Assembly (NCBI GenBank): GCA_902564295.1
Contig: CACFAO010000003.1
Coordinates: forward strand, 1 to 64,000
Length of the DNA stretch: 64,000 bases
Source of the DNA: an uncultured Pelagibacteraceae bacterium
Lineage (GTDB): Bacteria > Pseudomonadota > Alphaproteobacteria > Pelagibacterales > AG-422-B15
Reading direction: 5' to 3'
Every line of letters begins with the position of its first letter. Position 1 is the stretch's first letter. Positions 61,780-64,000 of this stretch are shown here, one piece after another. The position numbers were made by a program, and so were the translations under genes. Below the pieces are notes generated by a model that was given only the letters and a program-made list of their open reading frames with translations, had not been told where the DNA came from and did no database searches.

Positions 61780-62395
61780 TTATTTCAAGGCCACCTTCAG
61801 TTTTGAGAAACTCAGCAATATTTTCTATACCCTTATTATTCTTCATTTCACAAAAAATATAAGGCATGCCTGATCGGGCAGTTTCAACATCTAATTTCAT
61901 TTGATCCAAATCAACATTTACGTGATTTGCTAAATCAGTTTTATTGATGATTAGTAAATCAGATTTTCTTATTGCTGGCCCACCTTTGCGAGGGATATCA
62001 CCTCCCATTCCAACATCAATCACATAGATTGATAAATCTACTAACTCTGGACTAAACGTTGCAGCCAAATTATCTCCACCTGACTCAATCAATAGCAATT
62101 GTAAATCAGGAAATTTTTGTTTCATTTCTTCTACAGCTAAGAGGTTAATCGAAGCATCCTCTCGAATTGCGGTATGAGGGCATCCACCAGTTTCAACACC
62201 TTTAATTCTCTCAATTGGTAAAACTTGAGCTCTCATTAAATACTCGGCATCTTCTATTGTATAAATATCATTCGATATAACTGCCATTGAAATATTTTTA
62301 GATAAATTTTTGCACAAAGCCTCAGTAAGACTTGTTTTACCTGCACCGACGGGGCCGCCAATACCAATTTTTAAAGGTCCTCGAAAATTATTCAC
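61775..62395 (-). CDS. ureG: Urease accessory GTPase UreG
   Basis: A 206-residue SIMIBI-class GTPase that delivers nickel to the urease active site with UreE, UreF and UreH. The P-loop is GPVGAGKTS (14-22), followed by the switch region [17 protein letters not shown], the metal-related phrase [16 protein letters not shown] and the guanine motif INKTDLAN. The CPH metal-binding motif is [13 protein letters not shown]. The ATG at 62395 overlaps the ureF stop by 4 bases. Its stop codon overlaps the TAG of the duplicated M50 tail. Confidence 0.95.
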   Translation of the reverse strand: MNNFRGPLKIGIGGPVGAGKTSLTEALCKNLSKNISMAVISNDIYTIEDAEYLMRAQVLPIERIKGVETGGCPHTAIREDASINLLAVEEMKQKFPDLQLLLIESGGDNLAATFSPELVDLSIYVIDVGMGGDIPRKGGPAIRKSDLLIINKTDLANHVNVDLDQMKLDVETARSGMPYIFCEMKNNKGIENIAEFLKTEGGLEIN

Positions 62396-63069
62396 GTGAC
62401 GTAAATTCTAGATTTAAGATTTTCGTGTTTCATACTATAAATATCCGCACAAAACATTGAACTGCGTAAATCGTCTAAGCTTAATTCTTTCATCGTATTA
62501 TGAAAACTTTTCATCATACCAAGAAATGAAAACATACAATCTTGACCATCTTTTTGACTTAAAGGTATATGTTTAACGCACATATTAATTAAGTTTGAGA
62601 TGAATGATTGAATATAAAAATCAACTAAATCATCAAAAGCAATATGAAATTTAATCCCTGCTTGAGCAATACAGACTGGAAAAGCAGTCTCATTATTTAT
62701 TGTATAGTTCCAACTCTCAGACATAATTTTTCTGAAGGCATCGCCCATTTTGAGTGTTTCAAGTTGACGTTCCTTAGATGCGCAGCTTGCAAGCACTAAA
62801 TCATTTATATCAATACCATCATAGGTAGCCTTTATAAAGATATACTCATTTCTGCAGGTTCCCTCAAAGAGAATACTCTTAATAAATTCTAATACGTCAT
62901 TTTTATTTTTGATAAGCTTGTCATCAATTATAGCCTCGAGACCATGCGAATAAGCGTATGAACCAATAGGAAATGAAGATGAAAACCAAAGATGCAAAAT
63001 TTGATGAGATTTTAAATCTAATGGGTTTTTATCTTTAATGTTGGTGACCATGCGTTCTTCCCATACCAT
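62392..63069 (-). CDS. ureF: Urease accessory protein UreF
   Basis: A helical urease accessory protein, about 225 residues from ATG 63069. That start has a perfect AAGGAGG 6 bases upstream, which lies within the ureE coding sequence; the longer frame to 63123 overlaps ureE by 89 bases and is not needed. The family core [23 protein letters not shown] (shown in part: [17 protein letters not shown]) and a late [12 protein letters not shown] segment are recognisable. UreF forms a complex with UreG and UreH (UreD) to activate the apo-urease. It overlaps ureE by 35 bases and ureG by 4. Confidence 0.9.
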   Translation of the reverse strand: MVWEERMVTNIKDKNPLDLKSHQILHLWFSSSFPIGSYAYSHGLEAIIDDKLIKNKNDVLEFIKSILFEGTCRNEYIFIKATYDGIDINDLVLASCASKERQLETLKMGDAFRKIMSESWNYTINNETAFPVCIAQAGIKFHIAFDDLVDFYIQSFISNLINMCVKHIPLSQKDGQDCMFSFLGMMKSFHNTMKELSLDDLRSSMFCADIYSMKHENLKSRIYVT

Positions 63070-63478
63070 AAGCCCCTCCTTCAGGATTAAATTGTTCAAC
63101 CACAGATTTTGTCTTCCCCCCAAGTCTTCTCACCATATCCTCAATGATATGGTCATTTTGTATTAAGATTCTTGTAGCTTCAATCTGACAGGGGATATGT
63201 CTATTTCCGATATGCCATATTAACTTATTTAAATTTTCTGACTTGATCTCAATTAAATTTTCTTTTTTTGATTTTATAGTAATTAATTTTCCACTCTGAA
63301 GTTTGAAAGCTTGATTACTCAAGACTGATTTCATTTCATCAAGATCAACTAGAAATTCATGGCCTTTGTCAGAAACTAATTTTTTGCGTCGCATGAATCT
63401 CTCCTCATAAGATAGGGAAATTATATCCACCACTTCAGAGAAATCATAGTAACTTAAAATTGAATTACAAATTTCCAT
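63035..63478 (-). CDS. ureE: Urease accessory nickel metallochaperone UreE
   Basis: 147 residues. The N-terminal peptide-binding domain includes SLSYEERFMRRKKLVSD and the C-terminal metal-binding domain has WHIGNRHIPCQIEATRI with the conserved His. The short tail GRTHGHQH provides extra histidines for nickel; it is less His-rich than some UreE tails. It starts 2 bases before the ureC stop and overlaps ureF. UreE hands Ni2+ to UreG. Confidence 0.92.
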   Translation of the reverse strand: MEICNSILSYYDFSEVVDIISLSYEERFMRRKKLVSDKGHEFLVDLDEMKSVLSNQAFKLQSGKLITIKSKKENLIEIKSENLNKLIWHIGNRHIPCQIEATRILIQNDHIIEDMVRRLGGKTKSVVEQFNPEGGAYGMGRTHGHQH

Positions 63479-63480
63479 AG

Positions 63481-64000
63481 TCAGTACATAAAATATTTTT
63501 GTGCCATTGGTAATTCTTCTGCCGGTTCACATGTTATAATTTCTCCATTTGCTCTAACCTCATATGTTTCAGGATTTACATCTATAGTTGGGCAAACATC
63601 GTTTAATACCATATCTTTTTTTGAAATTGACCTTGTATTGCTTACTGGTAACAAAGTTTTTTGTATATTCAGATGATTTAGGCTATCTGCTTCCAGTGAA
63701 CTCTTACTGACAAAAGTTACCGATGAATTTTCAAGCGATCTTCCATAACTTCCAAACATTGGACGTGTATACACAGGTTGAGGAGTTGAAATCGATGCGT
63801 TTGGATCGCCCATTTGAGCGCAGGCAATACTTCCACCCATTATTATAATCTCAGGCTTAACACCAAAAAAAGCTGGGTCCCAGATAACGATATCGGCTCT
63901 TTTATTTTTTTCGAGACTGCCAACATAAGAAGAGATTCCATGAGCAATTGATGGGTTTATTGTATATTTTGCAAGGTAACGTTTAACTCTTAAATTATCA
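63481..64000 (-). CDS. ureC: Urease subunit alpha UreC, C-terminal part (runs off the window)
   Basis: The minus-strand frame is open from the window edge to its stop at 63481, giving about 173 residues of the C-terminus of the catalytic subunit, which hydrolyses urea to ammonia and carbamate. The reading frame shows [57 protein letters not shown] and [16 protein letters not shown], in the right order for UreC. The ATG at 63840 inside this run is an internal methionine, not a start. The active-site metal ligands lie upstream, beyond the window. It is followed by ureE after 2 bases, giving the order ureC-ureE-ureF-ureG. Confidence 0.93.
   Translation of the reverse strand, partial: DNLRVKRYLAKYTINPSIAHGISSYVGSLEKNKRADIVIWDPAFFGVKPEIIIMGGSIACAQMGDPNASISTPQPVYTRPMFGSYGRSLENSSVTFVSKSSLEADSLNHLNIQKTLLPVSNTRSISKKDMVLNDVCPTIDVNPETYEVRANGEIITCEPAEELPMAQKYFMY

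Noticed and set aside
63481-63840. A short stand-alone ORF starting at 63840 that might be a truncated ureC
   Set aside because: The frame continues without a stop to the window edge and the upstream translation matches UreC, so it is the 3' part of an intact gene cut by the window.
1-64000. CRISPR array, insertion sequence, phage or integrase genes
   Set aside because: No regularly spaced repeats, transposase, integrase or phage structural genes were seen. The 307-bp segment at 61472-61774 is the only insertion-like structure.

Overview
This window is AT-rich and gene-dense. Spacers are short, many starts and stops overlap in ATGA style, and the features suggest a free-living, probably marine, alphaproteobacterium. 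Supporting signs are a class I lysyl-tRNA synthetase, a DUF3726 / M19-dipeptidase-like pair, a TIGR02186-type protein beside a TauE/SafE permease, several acyl-CoA dehydrogenases including a DmdC-like one, and urease genes. The taxonomic placement is inference; there is no rRNA gene here.

Layout. 1-921 (minus): the N-terminal part of a TrkH potassium transporter and folE. 1073-5090 (plus): lysK, pyrD, a TetR regulator and an SDR oxidoreductase, tightly coupled. 5087-8418 (minus): an SDR, a CcdA-like protein, a TIGR02186-like protein and a TauE/SafE permease. 8531-17775: mainly acyl-CoA metabolism (two acyl-CoA dehydrogenases, a MaoC hydratase, a dienoyl-CoA isomerase, a thioesterase, a thiolase) with an orphan RmlA-like gene, a YbaK deacylase, a NUDIX hydrolase, PsiE and DUF4864. 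17772-22524 (minus): a galactoside-use operon (GH1 glycosidase, galactokinase, GPH symporter, serine hydrolase). 22571-25392 (plus): EamA exporter, iron alcohol dehydrogenase, dienelactone hydrolase. 25398-30379 (minus): a MarR-like protein and an operon of membrane-anchored hydrolases (sulfatase, MBL hydrolase, DJ-1/PfpI) ending in a TetR gene. Its operator lies in the divergent spacer before a nitronate monooxygenase / DUF1330 / glutathione-transferase cluster (30446-34636). 34662-46093: a PotABCD-like ABC importer, an aldehyde dehydrogenase, M19 / DUF3726 / unknown genes, a 2-oxoglutarate oxygenase and a GlnT-like enzyme, which look like uptake and breakdown of an amine or a similar nitrogen compound.

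46165-61471 is the most unusual region. It holds a tandem winged-helix regulator, a TolC-like lipoprotein with a SPOR-like tail, a 2340-residue VCBS-repeat adhesin that starts with a LEPR-type motif instead of a Sec signal, and three membrane-fusion proteins. One of these has a GAF-like domain and another fuses a PqqD-like domain and an M50 metallopeptidase to the adaptor. No ABC exporter ATPase is encoded beside them, so this looks like a dedicated, ABC-less export route for the adhesin.

61472-61774 is the only gene-free stretch above 300 bases. It carries a complete tRNA-like cloverleaf (minus strand, anticodon GGT, encoded CCA, non-canonical D and T loops) that abuts the stop codon of the M50 gene. 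It ends in a diverged second copy of that gene's 3' end, and the two copies share a perfect 16-bp direct repeat 307 bp apart. This looks like the scar of a site-specific insertion or exchange. 61775-64000 (minus) holds ureG, ureF, ureE and the 3' part of ureC.
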